NCBI RefSeq assembly: GCF_002327105.1
Contig: NZ_CP023406.1
Location: forward strand, 806,001-870,000
DNA: 64,000 nucleotides
Origin: Luteimonas chenhongjianii
GTDB lineage: Bacteria; Pseudomonadota; Gammaproteobacteria; Xanthomonadales; Xanthomonadaceae
Reading direction: 5' to 3'
The notes below the pieces were generated by a model. That model ran no database searches. It was not told the origin of the DNA and saw only the letters and a list, made by a program, of their open reading frames with translations. The number at the start of each line of letters is the position of its first letter. Position 1 is the stretch's first letter. A program made the position numbers and the translations under genes. Below are positions 50,226 to 59,393 of the stretch, one piece after another.

Positions 50226-50480
50226 CGCGTGTGCGCGACGCGTTCAAAGCAGTCGGCCGATACGCACACCCAGTGCATGCAGACGACGCGCTTCGGGTTG
50301 CCTGACCAGCTGCTCACCTGTCAGACCCCGAGCGCTCGATTGAGTGCTTCGCGTTGCAGGTAGCGCGCTTGGCCGGGGGACGACTTTCGACCACTTCTAT
50401 CGCTGCTCGCCGGGTTTGCGGGTGCCCGTCCTGGGCCGTCGACCATGAGTGCGTCGTATCGACGCACCGCGGCCTCCACA
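50226..50480 (-). pseudogene. Decayed DUF3883 gene fragment
   Basis: The minus strand aligns with the intact DUF3883 gene (47787-48725). Matching blocks are RYLQREALNRALG (intact copy RDYLQREAANRSLG) then, after a frameshift and a TGA, EARRLHALG. The nucleotide match can be followed over about 250 bases with many substitutions. No open frame remains. It is an older copy or a relative of the intact gene. Confidence 0.65.
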
Positions 50481-50601
50481 TCGCGGGCGGCGGCTTTGGG
50501 CGCGTGGTGTGCCCCGCGCGGCCGCGCTGCGTCGCGGCGACGCTTGATCCTGCCGTGGCACCCGGCTGGAAATCATCGCTAGACTTCGCGGCTTGAGACG
50601 C

Positions 50602-51633
50602 ATGAGCCTCCCCCGCCGGGTTGCCGCATTCGCGCTGGCGGCCGCCATCGTCCTGGCCGCCGCGTGGGGCGCCATGGCGCTGTGGTTCCAGCTGCCCGGG
50701 CCGGGTCCGGTGCAGGTGGTGGTGCTCGCGTGGTGCCTGCTTGGCGTGGCTGGGCTGGCGGCCTGCATCCGCCGCCGCGAAGGTCGATGGCGATGGGCCT
50801 TGCCTGCGTTCGGCTTCGCCCTGGTCGCACTCCTGGCGTGGTGGAGCACGCTCACGCCTTCGCACGAGCGCGACTGGGCGGATGATGTCGCCCGCCTGCT
50901 GGAGTCCGAGGTCGATGGCAGCAGGGTCACCCTGCGCAACGTGCGCAACTTCGACTGGCGCACGCCCGACGACTACACGCCGCGCTGGGAAACCCGCGAG
51001 TACGACCTGGACCAGCTGGTCTCGGCCGATCTGGTGATGTCGTACTGGATGGGGCCGGCGATCGCGCACACCCTGGTCTCGTTTGGTTTCGCGGACGGGC
51101 AGCGCGTGGTGTTCTCGCTCGAGATCCGCAAGGAGCGCGGGGAATCGTTCTCGGCGATCGGCGGCTTCTTCCGCGAGTTCGAGCAGGTGCTGGTCGCCGC
51201 TGACGAAAACGACATCGTGCGTACCCGCAGCAACGCCCGCGGCGAGGATGTCTACCTGTACCGTCTCAACCTGCCGCCCGAGACGCTGCGGGCGCTGTTT
51301 GTCGGCTACCTGGACGCGGCCGCCGCGCTTCGCCGCGAGCCTGCGTTCTACAACACGCTGGTCAGCAATTGCACGACGATCATCTTCGAGCTGGCGCGCC
51401 GCATCACGCCGGCGATCCCGATGGACTACCGCCTGCTTCTGTCCGGCTACTTCGCCCGCTATGCGTATGAGCTGGGCGCGCTCGTGCCGGGCTACAGCTA
51501 TGAGGAACTGAGGCAACGCGGTTACATCAACCCGCGCGCCCGCGCCCTGCCGGCGGATGCGGACTCGGCCGAGTTCTCGCGTGCCATCCGCCAGGGCGTG
51601 CCCGGTGCGGATGCAGCGGAGCGGGCGCCATGA
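50602..51633 (+). CDS. DUF4105 domain membrane protein
   Basis: A 343-residue protein with three N-terminal hydrophobic helices (FALAAAIVLAAAWGAMALW; VVVLAWCLLGVAGLAACI; FGFALVALLAWWS) and a large periplasmic domain of the DUF4105 type. Diagnostic are NTLVSNCTTIIFELAR with a conserved Cys, FFREFEQVLVAADEN, and the C-terminal YELGALVPGYSYEELRQRGY. The conserved His-Cys pair has led to proposals of a cysteine-peptidase/NlpC-like fold. Function is unknown. ATG 50602 gives the basic N-terminus MSLPRRVAA. Confidence 0.82.
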   Translation: MSLPRRVAAFALAAAIVLAAAWGAMALWFQLPGPGPVQVVVLAWCLLGVAGLAACIRRREGRWRWALPAFGFALVALLAWWSTLTPSHERDWADDVARLLESEVDGSRVTLRNVRNFDWRTPDDYTPRWETREYDLDQLVSADLVMSYWMGPAIAHTLVSFGFADGQRVVFSLEIRKERGESFSAIGGFFREFEQVLVAADENDIVRTRSNARGEDVYLYRLNLPPETLRALFVGYLDAAAALRREPAFYNTLVSNCTTIIFELARRITPAIPMDYRLLLSGYFARYAYELGALVPGYSYEELRQRGYINPRARALPADADSAEFSRAIRQGVPGADAAERAP

Positions 51634-51953
51634 GCACCGAAGGGCGGAAAAGAGAAGCCTGGTCAAGCGACGCGCGGCACTAACCAGCAGCACGAAACCC
51701 GTGGCACGCCCGGCCATTGCCACGCATCCGCGCGACGCCCTCTCTTCTTTCCAGCCGCATATGACGCATTTCGATTGCGATCGAAAAGGGCCGCGTGCCT
51801 GTGAATACGCGGCCCGCGCAGTCGCATCAGTATTCAGCGCGATCGTCTCGGCAACCTAACGTTCGCGGCCTTATGAGTGGTCCCGGCGTGCCGACAACCT
51901 GCGTCTTGATGGTCCGCCACCCCCGCCACACCCAGGCCGGCAGGAGCACACCA
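51634..51953. other. Intergenic region with one hairpin
   Basis: 320 bases without a convincing gene. A 9-bp stem (GGGCCGCGT 51788-51796 with ACGCGGCCC 51807-51815) is followed on the minus strand by TTTTC, so it looks like a minus-strand terminator although no minus-strand gene precedes it. AGGAG at 51942-51946 is the ribosome-binding site of the next gene. Confidence 0.4.
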
Positions 51954-53051
51954 ATGGCACGCATGATGAGAGCCGCCGCCTTCATCGAGAAGGGGCGCAT
52001 CGAACTGGTCGACAAGCCCATTCCCGACGTCGGTCCGAACGACGCGCTGATGCGCATCACCACCACCACGATTTGCGGCACCGACATCCATATCCTCAAG
52101 GGCGAGTATCCGGTCGCACCGGGGCTCACCATCGGACACGAGCCGGTCGGCGTGATCGAGAAGCTCGGCAGCGCGGTGCAGGGCTACCGCGAGGGGCAGC
52201 GGGTGATCGCCGGCGCGATCTGCCCCAACTTCAACAGCTACGCCGCCCAGGACGGCGTGCCCAGCCAGGACGGCAGCTATCTGATTCCCGAAGGCAAGTG
52301 CGGCGCGCATGGCTACAAGGCCACCGCGGGCTGGCGCTTCGGCAACTGGATCGACGGCACCCAGGCCGAGTACGTGCTGGTGCCCGACGCCGAGGCCAAC
52401 CTGGCGCCCATTCCCGACGGACTCACCGACACCCAGGTGCTGATGTGCCCGGACATCATGTCCACCGGCTTCAAGGGCGCGGAGAACGCCAACATCCGCA
52501 TCGGCGACACGGTGGTTGTGTTTGCGCAGGGGCCGATCGGCCTGTGCGCCACTGCCGGTGCGCGCCTGCTCGGCGCCACCACCATCATCGCCGTGGATGG
52601 CAACAACCACCGCCTGGACATCGCCCGGCAACTGGGCGCGGACGTGGCGCTGAACTTCCGCGAGGTCGACGTGGTGGAGGAGGTGATGAAGCTCACCGGG
52701 GGCAAGGGCGCCGACGGTTCCATCGAGGCGCTCGGCACCCAGGCCACGTTCGCGCAGGCGATGAAGGTGCTGCGCCCCGGCGGCACCCTGTCGAGCCTGG
52801 GCGTCTACTCCGAAGACCTGCACATCCCGTTGGAGCAGTTCGCCTCCGGACTCGGCGACCACACCATCCGTACTGCGCTGTGCCCCGGCGGCAAGGAACG
52901 CATGCGCCGGCTGATGAACGTGATCGCCGCCAACCGGCTCGATCTGGGCCTGATGGTGACGCACGAACGCGGGCTCGACGACATCGTCGAGGCCTACGAC
53001 CTGTTCGCCAACCAGCGCGACGGCGTGCTGAAGATCGCGATCATTCCCTGA
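51954..53051 (+). CDS. Zinc-dependent alcohol dehydrogenase (MDR family)
   Basis: A 365-residue medium-chain dehydrogenase/reductase. The catalytic zinc ligands are in TTICGTDIHILKGEYPVAPG (Cys, and Asp/His region) and TIGHEPVG; the Rossmann nucleotide-binding region is VVVFAQGPIGLCATAGARL, and the acidic VDGNNHRL after strand 2 suggests NAD rather than NADP. The four-Cys structural zinc lobe is replaced by a segment with single Cys residues (GAICPNFNSYAA; GKCGAHG), as in the tetrameric isopropanol/formaldehyde-like ADH subgroup. AGGAG seven bases before the ATG fixes the start. The substrate is not known. Confidence 0.88.
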   Translation: MARMMRAAAFIEKGRIELVDKPIPDVGPNDALMRITTTTICGTDIHILKGEYPVAPGLTIGHEPVGVIEKLGSAVQGYREGQRVIAGAICPNFNSYAAQDGVPSQDGSYLIPEGKCGAHGYKATAGWRFGNWIDGTQAEYVLVPDAEANLAPIPDGLTDTQVLMCPDIMSTGFKGAENANIRIGDTVVVFAQGPIGLCATAGARLLGATTIIAVDGNNHRLDIARQLGADVALNFREVDVVEEVMKLTGGKGADGSIEALGTQATFAQAMKVLRPGGTLSSLGVYSEDLHIPLEQFASGLGDHTIRTALCPGGKERMRRLMNVIAANRLDLGLMVTHERGLDDIVEAYDLFANQRDGVLKIAIIP

Positions 53052-53185
53052 CGATCCCTGGAGCGGCATAGCGGCGAGGCATCGCCTCGCCCTGCGGCCG
53101 CTGATGAGGCGCTGCATGGCAAATGGCCGAGCGCGTATGCGACGCCGTCTCGCGTCGGGGCGAATCCGCTGATGCCGCGCAGCGC

Positions 53186-54235
53186 TCAGGCCTTGCGCGA
53201 GGTGCCCGCCTCGAGGATCGAGACGATCGAGAACAGGGTGAAGCACACCGCGCCCAGGCCCACCAGCACCCGCGACGGGACGAACAGGCCTGATTGGGTC
53301 GCCACGGCCTCGGTGAGAAAGGCGGCGAAGAACAGGCAGGACAGGCAGGTGAATACCGGAATCAGCGGCACCCGGTTGGCCAGCGCGAACTCGCGCCGCC
53401 AGACTGCGGCCAGCAGGAAGACCTTGGACGAGATGCTGTAGCAGATCAGGCCCAGGCCGATCAGCACGCAGCCCGGGGCAAGCCGTTCGGGCCGGTCGGA
53501 ACCGAACAGCACGAACAGGCCCCAGACAATCACGAGGCTGCCAAGCAGCAGCACCCACGCCGTCCACAGCCAGCGCTCGCGGGTACCGAACTCGTTGCGC
53601 ACCTGGCGCGTGACCGTGGACACCAGCGAGATCAGGCAGGCGCAGATTGCCGCCAGCCCCAGCATCACGTGCCCGGCGACGTACTTGGGCGCTTGCGAGG
53701 CGTCGCCCAGCAGCACCACTGCCCACACCGCCAGCACGAGCGCCGCGGCCACGGGCACGAAGATCAGCGTCATGGCGATCTCGCGGCCATAGGCGCCCGG
53801 CGGCGGCCCGTCCTCGCGGCGCCCCGCGCTGTTGACGGGGATCAGGCTGAACACGCTGGACGCGACCGCGACCGTGGTGACGCACGCGCCGATCAGCGCT
53901 ACCCCGAACATGACGTGCCCGGCGACGAAGTCAGGCGCCGACGGCCCGCCGCGCACGACCAGGCCCCACACCGCCGTCGCCGTCGCCACGCTGTAGCCCA
54001 GGATCGGAAGCAGCACCTTCCAGCGCGGGGCGAAGGTGCCGGTGATCTGGCGGATGATCATTGCCGCGGTCGTGAACAGCGCCACGCAGATGGCGGTGAG
54101 CGACATGAGGACGTGCCCGGCGACCCGGTGATCCGCGTCGCTGCCGCCGCTGTAGACGTACCAGCCCAGGCCCAGGCAGACCAGGCCCATCAGCAGCGGG
54201 ATGGCCCGGAACAGGATGCTGATGCCAAAGTTCAT
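53186..54235 (-). CDS. Ten-helix membrane protein, DUF2776-like
   Basis: A 349-residue polytopic protein with about ten hydrophobic helices. It contains an internal repeat: the motif AGHVM (with a preceding Phe/Tyr-Val) appears three times, at about residues 40, 104 and 190, with a weaker fourth at LAPGCVLIG, each followed by a helix of similar character. This suggests descent from a two-helix hairpin duplicated several times. The pattern resembles DUF2776 proteins (recalled, not searched). No transport or enzyme motif is visible. It converges with the alcohol dehydrogenase. Confidence 0.65.
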   Translation of the reverse strand: MNFGISILFRAIPLLMGLVCLGLGWYVYSGGSDADHRVAGHVLMSLTAICVALFTTAAMIIRQITGTFAPRWKVLLPILGYSVATATAVWGLVVRGGPSAPDFVAGHVMFGVALIGACVTTVAVASSVFSLIPVNSAGRREDGPPPGAYGREIAMTLIFVPVAAALVLAVWAVVLLGDASQAPKYVAGHVMLGLAAICACLISLVSTVTRQVRNEFGTRERWLWTAWVLLLGSLVIVWGLFVLFGSDRPERLAPGCVLIGLGLICYSISSKVFLLAAVWRREFALANRVPLIPVFTCLSCLFFAAFLTEAVATQSGLFVPSRVLVGLGAVCFTLFSIVSILEAGTSRKA

Positions 54236-54957
54236 CGCGCGTTCTCCCGGGTCAGGCCACTGGAGTGCAGGGCTCCACGCTATGCCTGCATGTCCGCCGC
54301 GACAAGTGCTTTCAGACCCGGTGACGGTGGCCTGGACGAACCCGATTGCGCGGGCGGGAAGTGACCGCCAGACGGGCTCCGCGCCCCATCAAGACGAGAC
54401 ATGCCCTGGTAGGCGATGAGATCGTGGTGATCCGCCGCGCATGTTCGCGTCGCGCCTCGATACACCCACATTCTCGACGTTGGTGAGCGACACCGGCACG
54501 ATCTCGAATCGGTGCACGCGCGGCGGGCGCCGGTCTCGCTCAAGGGTGCGCCGGCAACCCATCGCCATTCTGCCGATCAAGGTAGCCCGAATGCCATCAC
54601 GGCGCTGCGATGCTTCCGGCCGACGCGTCGGCCATGCCTGGTCTCCTCAGGCGCCAATGTGGGTGCTCGAGCGCCTCGAGGGCCGAATCGCCTCAGGGCC
54701 CGGGCGCAGTGCGCACGCCTTTGCGCGGTGGTCGCCGACGTGCCTCGACGGGCGCGTGCTTCATCCGGCCATGGGGCCTCAAGTTCTCGGACTCGCCGCC
54801 GCTCTTGTGGAGGCGTCATGGCCCGCCGGTGCGACTGTGACCCGGTCGCTTGGACGGTGTACCGTTCGCCGCCGCGATTTCCCTTCCCGCCGCGGGGTCC
54901 TGCTGCAAGCGTTCGCGTGCGGGCAGGCACCTCCGCCCTGGTCCTGTCGAACATCCG
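54236..54957. other. Long intergenic region, probably degraded
   Basis: 722 bases between the divergent DUF2776-like gene and the GGDEF gene. Several frames are open because of high G+C, but none has a family pattern. A minus-strand stretch near 54440-54560 (RRPPRVHRFEIVPVSLTNVE) is the only one with protein-like character. I annotate no gene. Confidence 0.4.
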
Positions 54958-56177
54958 ATGATCGCCACCCTCCTCGTCGGCATGCTGTGCGTCTACCTGC
55001 TGAGCTTCACAGCGATGTTCCTGCTCATCAGCCGGCGCCTGGGCGCCGCGAAGATGGGGACGGACGCATTCGCGATGGGCAATCTGCTGCTCGGGTTCGC
55101 GTATGTGCTGCAGTTGCTGGAGGGCCCGGCCGGGTGGAGTTGGATGAGTGTGGTGAATCACTCGTTCACCCTGTGCGCCTTGCTCGCCTACAGCGTGGGT
55201 GGTGCGCGCTTCTTTGGTCGTCAGGTGCCGCTGTTGTGGCCACTGATCGGGGTTGCGCTGGGATATGCGCTGGTGCAGTGGATGCTGCATGCACTGTGGG
55301 GATCGGTGGCACGCTACGCGGCGTTGTCGGCGACCTGCGCTCTGAGCTTCGCGTGCATGGTGGTGGCCCTGGCGGCGGGGATGCGCAGCTTCGCCCGCGA
55401 CATGCGCGGGGAGGCCTTGCTGCTCATCGTGCTGATCGGCGGCATCTGCGTGTTGAACGTGCTCAAGCTCGAAAAGCTCCTGGCCGGGGCCTTCCGGCGT
55501 TGCGCATGGATGGCCGGTTCCAGATGGTCTTCTATGTCTACATGTGTTCGCTGGCGACGATCATTCCGCCGGCCATCGTCTGGCTCGTGCTGCGTCGCCT
55601 GACAGACACGCTCCGTGGTGTGGCCGCGCACGACCCGCTGACGCAGCTGCTCAACCGTCGTGGTCTCGGCGAGCTGTTGGACGCCAGCTTCCGGCGGCGA
55701 AACACCGGTGCGCGCCTGCTGCTGGTCGATATCGACCATTTCAAGTGCATCAACGACAACTACGGGCATCACGTGGGCGATGCCGTGCTGTGCGCCGTCG
55801 CCGGCATCCTGCGCGGTGCCGTGCGCAAGGACGACGTGGTCTGTCGGATGGGGGGCGAGGAGTTCGCCGCCATCTGCCCGGGGGGCGACGCAGAGACCGC
55901 GTTGCGCGTGGCCGAGTGCATACGCAGCAGCGTCGAGTCGGCGGCCATGCTGGAGGGGCCGGGATACGAGGACCTGCGCTGCACCGTTACCGTGGGCATT
56001 TCCGAGAGGTTCGCCGATCACGCGTCCTGGGAACGGGCAATGCGGGCCGCTGATGCCGCGCTCTACCGCGGCAAGAACGCCGGACGCAACCGCGTGGAAT
56101 GGGCATTGCCTTCTCCGGCTTCGGACCCTGTTCCGACGCTGCAGATGGGCGTGGAGCTCGTGCGCGCCGCGCCATGA
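54958..56177 (+). pseudogene. Membrane diguanylate cyclase with a -1 frameshift
   Basis: ATG 54958 begins six membrane helices (ATLLVGMLCVYLLSFTAMFL; ALLAYSVGGARFF; WPLIGVALGYALVQWML; and others) that run to KLEKLLAGAF near 55493. The coding then continues one frame lower with PALRMDGRFQMVFYVYM, a seventh helix, and a complete GGDEF domain (DPLTQLLNRRGLGEL, VDIDHFKCINDNYGHH, MGGEEFAAICPG). One missing C in the CCTTCCGG run at about 55495 explains it. With the base restored the product would be about 406 residues and active-looking (GGEEF). Either the gene is recently broken or the base is a sequencing error. Confidence 0.8.
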
Positions 56178-56180
56178 GCG

Positions 56181-56318
56181 CAGGCGCCGAACGCGCCGTC
56201 GATCGTATGCATCGCGCCGGTCACGAAGCCCGCTTCCGGGCCGGCAAGCCAGGCCACCATGCCGGCGACTTCTTCCGGGCGGCCGTGGCGCTTGATCGCC
56301 ATGAAGCTGTGCATGAGG
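56181..56318 (-). pseudogene. 3' fragment of a short-chain dehydrogenase, copy 1
   Basis: Minus-strand translation gives MHSFMAIKRHGRPEEVAGMV, then AWLAGPEAGFVTGAMHTIDG and AFGA, the typical C-terminus of an SDR-family reductase. The stop codon is lost (GCG in place of TGA). It abuts the end of the GGDEF gene on one side and TAACGGGGTCAGGT on the other. It matches copy 2 (59395-59531) except for one substitution and one indel. Confidence 0.85.
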
Positions 56319-56322
56319 GCAA

Positions 56323-56336
56323 TAACGGGGTCAGGT
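56323..56336. repeat. 14-bp junction motif, copy 2
   Basis: TAACGGGGTCAGGT, identical to 45507-45520, four bases after the truncated dehydrogenase fragment. Confidence 0.5.
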
Positions 56337-56507
56337 GACTTGTTTGCGTCAAAAGTGACGATCGGCAACAAGCAATCGCGTCGCGGGCGACCGGTGGCCT
56401 GCGCAGCTTCAGCTCGGAATCGACGGGCGGCAAGGGCCGTGTCAATCGCATCGTTCCCACCGCGATCATGCGCGCCACCGTGGCCGGGAAAGAAGGCTTT
56501 GGCCGCG

Positions 56508-56792
56508 CTAGAACACGACGATGGACACATCGCCCGGAAAGTCCACCTGGCTGGCCAGGGCGATGGCATCGTCCATGGTTTCAGGAGCCGTGTGCGATGC
56601 AGTCAGCATCTCGTAGGGATCGGTGCCGTCGCCGATGCAGAACCAGTCGATGGCTTCCACGATGTCCTCTGCGTCGAGGCCAACCACGCCAACGTACTGG
56701 ACGCCTTCGCGGATCCATTCGGCGACGAGCAAGTCCAATCCTGGTCGAAGGCCGCTCCTGGAGTGCAGAACGATTTTGCGGGTTGCCGGCAT
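56508..56792 (-). CDS. Hypothetical protein
   Basis: A 94-residue acidic protein beginning MPATRKIVLHSRSGLRPGLD, with VQYVGVVGLDAEDIVEAIDW and a C-terminal FPGDVSIVVF. The alternation of hydrophobic strands and helices looks like a real small alpha/beta domain. I recognise no family. It is surrounded by non-coding or fragmentary DNA (56337-56507 and 56793-56983), so it may be a passenger of an acquired segment. Confidence 0.5.
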   Translation of the reverse strand: MPATRKIVLHSRSGLRPGLDLLVAEWIREGVQYVGVVGLDAEDIVEAIDWFCIGDGTDPYEMLTASHTAPETMDDAIALASQVDFPGDVSIVVF

Positions 56793-56983
56793 GTGGGGCT
56801 ACACCATGAGCTGAGACGTGCCGTCGAACGGCGACGTTTTTCTGTGAATGCGAAATCCGGGCGGGCGCGTGCCCGGGATCACGGTGCTAGGTTCACTTGT
56901 TCGGGCGAAGTCAGCTCGCCCGGAATATACAGGCCAGACGACCTCGGGCCGGCCCTGTCTCTCCGCGCATCGCACTGCCACCG

Positions 56984-57877
56984 TCAGCCCTCGTAGCGCA
57001 GCGCATCGATCAGCGCCCGCAGCGCAGGCGGCGTCTGTCGCCGGCTCGGGTGGTAGAGATGGCAGCCGGCGAACGGCATGCACCACGCGTCCAGCACCTG
57101 CACCAGGCGCCCGGCCGCGATGTCGTCGGCCACGTCCTGTTCCATCTGATAGCCGAGCACCGCGCCGCCGCGCACGGCTGCCAAGGCCACCTCCACGTCG
57201 TCGACGACCAGCGGGCCGCGGGTGCGGACGCGGATCTCCTGGCTCTTGTGCGTGAACTCCCACGGCAGCAGGCCGCCGGAGGTCCGCAGGCGGTAGCCGA
57301 TGCAGGCGTGGTCTTTCAGGTCGTCGGGCGTCTGCGGCGGGGGATGGCGGGCGAAGTACTCCGGCGTGCCCACCACGACGGTGCGCAAGTCGGGGCCGAC
57401 ACGCACGGCGATCATGTCCTGCTCCACGGTGTCGCCGAAGCGGATGCCGGCGTCGAAGCCGGACGCGACGATATCGGTCAGGCCGTTCTCCACCACCACC
57501 TCGAGCTGTATGCCGGGGTGGGCGAGCAGAAAGGCAGGCAGCCTGGGCGCCAGCACCCGCTGCGCGACATAGCTGAAGGTGGTGATGCGCAACGCGCCCA
57601 GCGGCTGGTCGCGCCAGGCGTCCAGCGCGGTCAGGCCGTCCTCGATGCCGGCAAGTGCCGGGGTGAGCGACTGCAGCAGGCGTTGGCCGGCTTCGGTGGG
57701 CGCCACGCTGCGGGTGGTGCGCGCCAGCAGACGCACGCCCAGCCGCGCTTCCAGGCCGCGCATCGCGTGGCTCAGGGCAGAGGGCGAGATCCCCAGTGCG
57801 GCGGCGGCGCGGGTGAAGCTGCGCTCGCGGGCCACGGCGGCGAAGGCGAACAGATCGTTGAGCTGGCTGCGCTGCAT
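56984..57877 (-). CDS. LysR-family transcriptional regulator
   Basis: A 297-residue LTTR. The N-terminal winged helix is LNDLFAFAAVARERSFTRAA then ALGISPSALSHAMRGLEARL; the C-terminal substrate-binding domain follows (LGALRITTFSYVAQRVLAPR; VVVDDVEVALAAVRGGAVLG-like). The start at 57877 (MQRSQLNDL) is the normal one. The gene diverges from an aldo-keto reductase over 113 bases, the classic arrangement in which the LTTR controls its neighbour and itself. In Xanthomonadaceae and pseudomonads similar LysR-AKR pairs are common; the inducer is unknown. Confidence 0.92.
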   Translation of the reverse strand: MQRSQLNDLFAFAAVARERSFTRAAAALGISPSALSHAMRGLEARLGVRLLARTTRSVAPTEAGQRLLQSLTPALAGIEDGLTALDAWRDQPLGALRITTFSYVAQRVLAPRLPAFLLAHPGIQLEVVVENGLTDIVASGFDAGIRFGDTVEQDMIAVRVGPDLRTVVVGTPEYFARHPPPQTPDDLKDHACIGYRLRTSGGLLPWEFTHKSQEIRVRTRGPLVVDDVEVALAAVRGGAVLGYQMEQDVADDIAAGRLVQVLDAWCMPFAGCHLYHPSRRQTPPALRALIDALRYEG

Positions 57878-57990
57878 TGCTGCAGTGTGCTCACAGGCCC
57901 ATGCGTCCGGCAATGGCTAATCACGCGCGGCCCGGGCTTCTAGGCTGTCGGTCCAGCCCGCACCGCGGGGCGACGCCACAGGACACCGCC

Positions 57991-59100
57991 ATGGACCTCA
58001 CCCATTACCGCACCCTCGGTCGCTCCGGCCTGCTGGTGAGCCCGCTCGCACTGGGCACGATGACCGTCGGGGCGCAACGCTGGGGCACGGACGCCGCGGC
58101 GTCGCGCGCAGTGTTCGACGCCTACGTCGACGCGGGCGGCAACTTCGTCGATACCGCCGATCTCTACAGCGACGGACGCAGCGAGGCGATGCTCGGCGAC
58201 TTCATCGCGGACGCGGGCACCCGCGAGCGCCTGGTGGTGGCGACGAAGTCCGGCTTCCCACGCACGCAGGGCAATGCCCACGGCGGCGGCAACGGCGCCA
58301 AGAACATGCGCGCCGCACTCGACGGCTCGCTGGCCCGGTTGCGCACGGAGTACATCGATCTGTACTGGATGCACGTCTGGGACCGCATCACGCCGCCCGA
58401 GGAAGTGCTGCAGACGCTCGCCGACGCGGTGCGGGCCGGGCGCATCCTGCACTACGGGTTTTCCAACACGCCCGCCTGGTACGTGGCCCGGGTGGCGACA
58501 CTGGCGCAGGCGCACGGGCTGCCGGTGCCGGTCGGGCTGCAGTACCAGTACTCGCTGCTCGATCGCGGCGTGGAGCTGGAACTGCTGCCCGCGGGCGACG
58601 CGCTCGGTCTCGGCCTGGTGCCATGGAGCCCGCTTGGCGGTGGCCTGCTGACCGGCAAGTACGGCCGCGAAAAACTCGCCGATGCCGCGCGCAGTTCGCG
58701 ACTGCCGGTCGACGCGTCGGGGGATGACAGCGCGCGCGGCGACGATGACGGCAGGCTTGATGGCGACAATCCCTTCGGCGGCATGCTGTTCACCGAGCGC
58801 AACTTCGACATCGTCGACGTGGTGCGCGACGTGGCCGCCGAACAGGAACGGTCGATGGCGGAAGTGGCGCTGGCCTGGACGGTGGCGCAGCCCGGCGTGT
58901 CGTCAGTGCTGGTGGGCGCCAGCCGCGTCGGCCAGCTGCAGCAGAACATCGCCTCGCTCGACATCACCCTGACCACAGCCCAGCAGCAACGCCTGGAGGA
59001 CGCGAGCCGGCCGCCATCGCTCAATCCCTACTTCATCTTCCAATTGCCGCCGCGCATGCGTTTCGGCGTCGACCATGCAACGGGATGGGGGCAGCGGTAG
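57991..59100 (+). CDS. Aldo/keto reductase
   Basis: A 369-residue NADPH-dependent oxidoreductase with the (beta/alpha)8 fold. The catalytic tetrad is visible: Asp in NFVDTADLYSDG, Tyr of the same segment (DLYSDG), Lys in VVATKSGF, and His in DLYWMHVWD. Binding elements GFSNTPAW and the C-terminal LVGASRVGQLQQNIA for the NADP phosphate follow. It belongs to the YajO/Tas-like AKR group by the long insert about 245-275 (SGDDSARGDDDGRLDG). Regulated, by position, by the divergent LysR gene. Confidence 0.92.
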   Translation: MDLTHYRTLGRSGLLVSPLALGTMTVGAQRWGTDAAASRAVFDAYVDAGGNFVDTADLYSDGRSEAMLGDFIADAGTRERLVVATKSGFPRTQGNAHGGGNGAKNMRAALDGSLARLRTEYIDLYWMHVWDRITPPEEVLQTLADAVRAGRILHYGFSNTPAWYVARVATLAQAHGLPVPVGLQYQYSLLDRGVELELLPAGDALGLGLVPWSPLGGGLLTGKYGREKLADAARSSRLPVDASGDDSARGDDDGRLDGDNPFGGMLFTERNFDIVDVVRDVAAEQERSMAEVALAWTVAQPGVSSVLVGASRVGQLQQNIASLDITLTTAQQQRLEDASRPPSLNPYFIFQLPPRMRFGVDHATGWGQR

Positions 59101-59170
59101 CGCAGCAGAGCTGCAGTAGCGCAGCAGAGCGTGGTCGTTGCTTCGCTGTCGCTATCGCCACCCCGGGCCA

Positions 59171-59194
59171 CGTCTTGCAGCGCGCTGCAAGACG
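59171..59194. repeat. Perfect 24-bp palindrome with extended arms
   Basis: The half-site is CGTCTTGCAGCG and its exact complement follows. Flanking bases extend the pairing with one bulge and one G:U (CCCGGGCCA at 59162-59170, TGGTCCGGG at 59196-59204), giving a stem of about 20 bp. There is no U-run. It lies 71 bases after the aldo-keto reductase stop and could protect the 3' end of its mRNA. The rest of 59101-59393 holds no gene that I can see. Confidence 0.7.
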
Positions 59195-59393
59195 CTGGTC
59201 CGGGCACGGCGCATGTTCGCCTCGAACTGCTGGAACGTGCGCAGCTGCGCGACGTCACGGTGGCGTTGAGCGGCTGCAATCTGATTGTCGTCAGCTCAGC
59301 GGCGGCCCAGGCCGATACATCGCGTTCTGCGCCCGGATCGCTTCCGCGATGCGTGTCAGAGCCGGCGCGCACGCCGGCCCCGTGCATCCGGAG

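Noticed and set aside
51788..51815. A possible minus-strand Rho-independent terminator.
   Set aside because: The hairpin is good but the T-run is only four bases and there is no minus-strand gene upstream of it, so I kept it only as a note in the intergenic entry.
54577..55290. A 237-codon minus-strand frame across the region before the GGDEF gene.
   Set aside because: It overlaps the membrane part of the GGDEF gene, which has convincing helices, and its own composition is that of a shadow.
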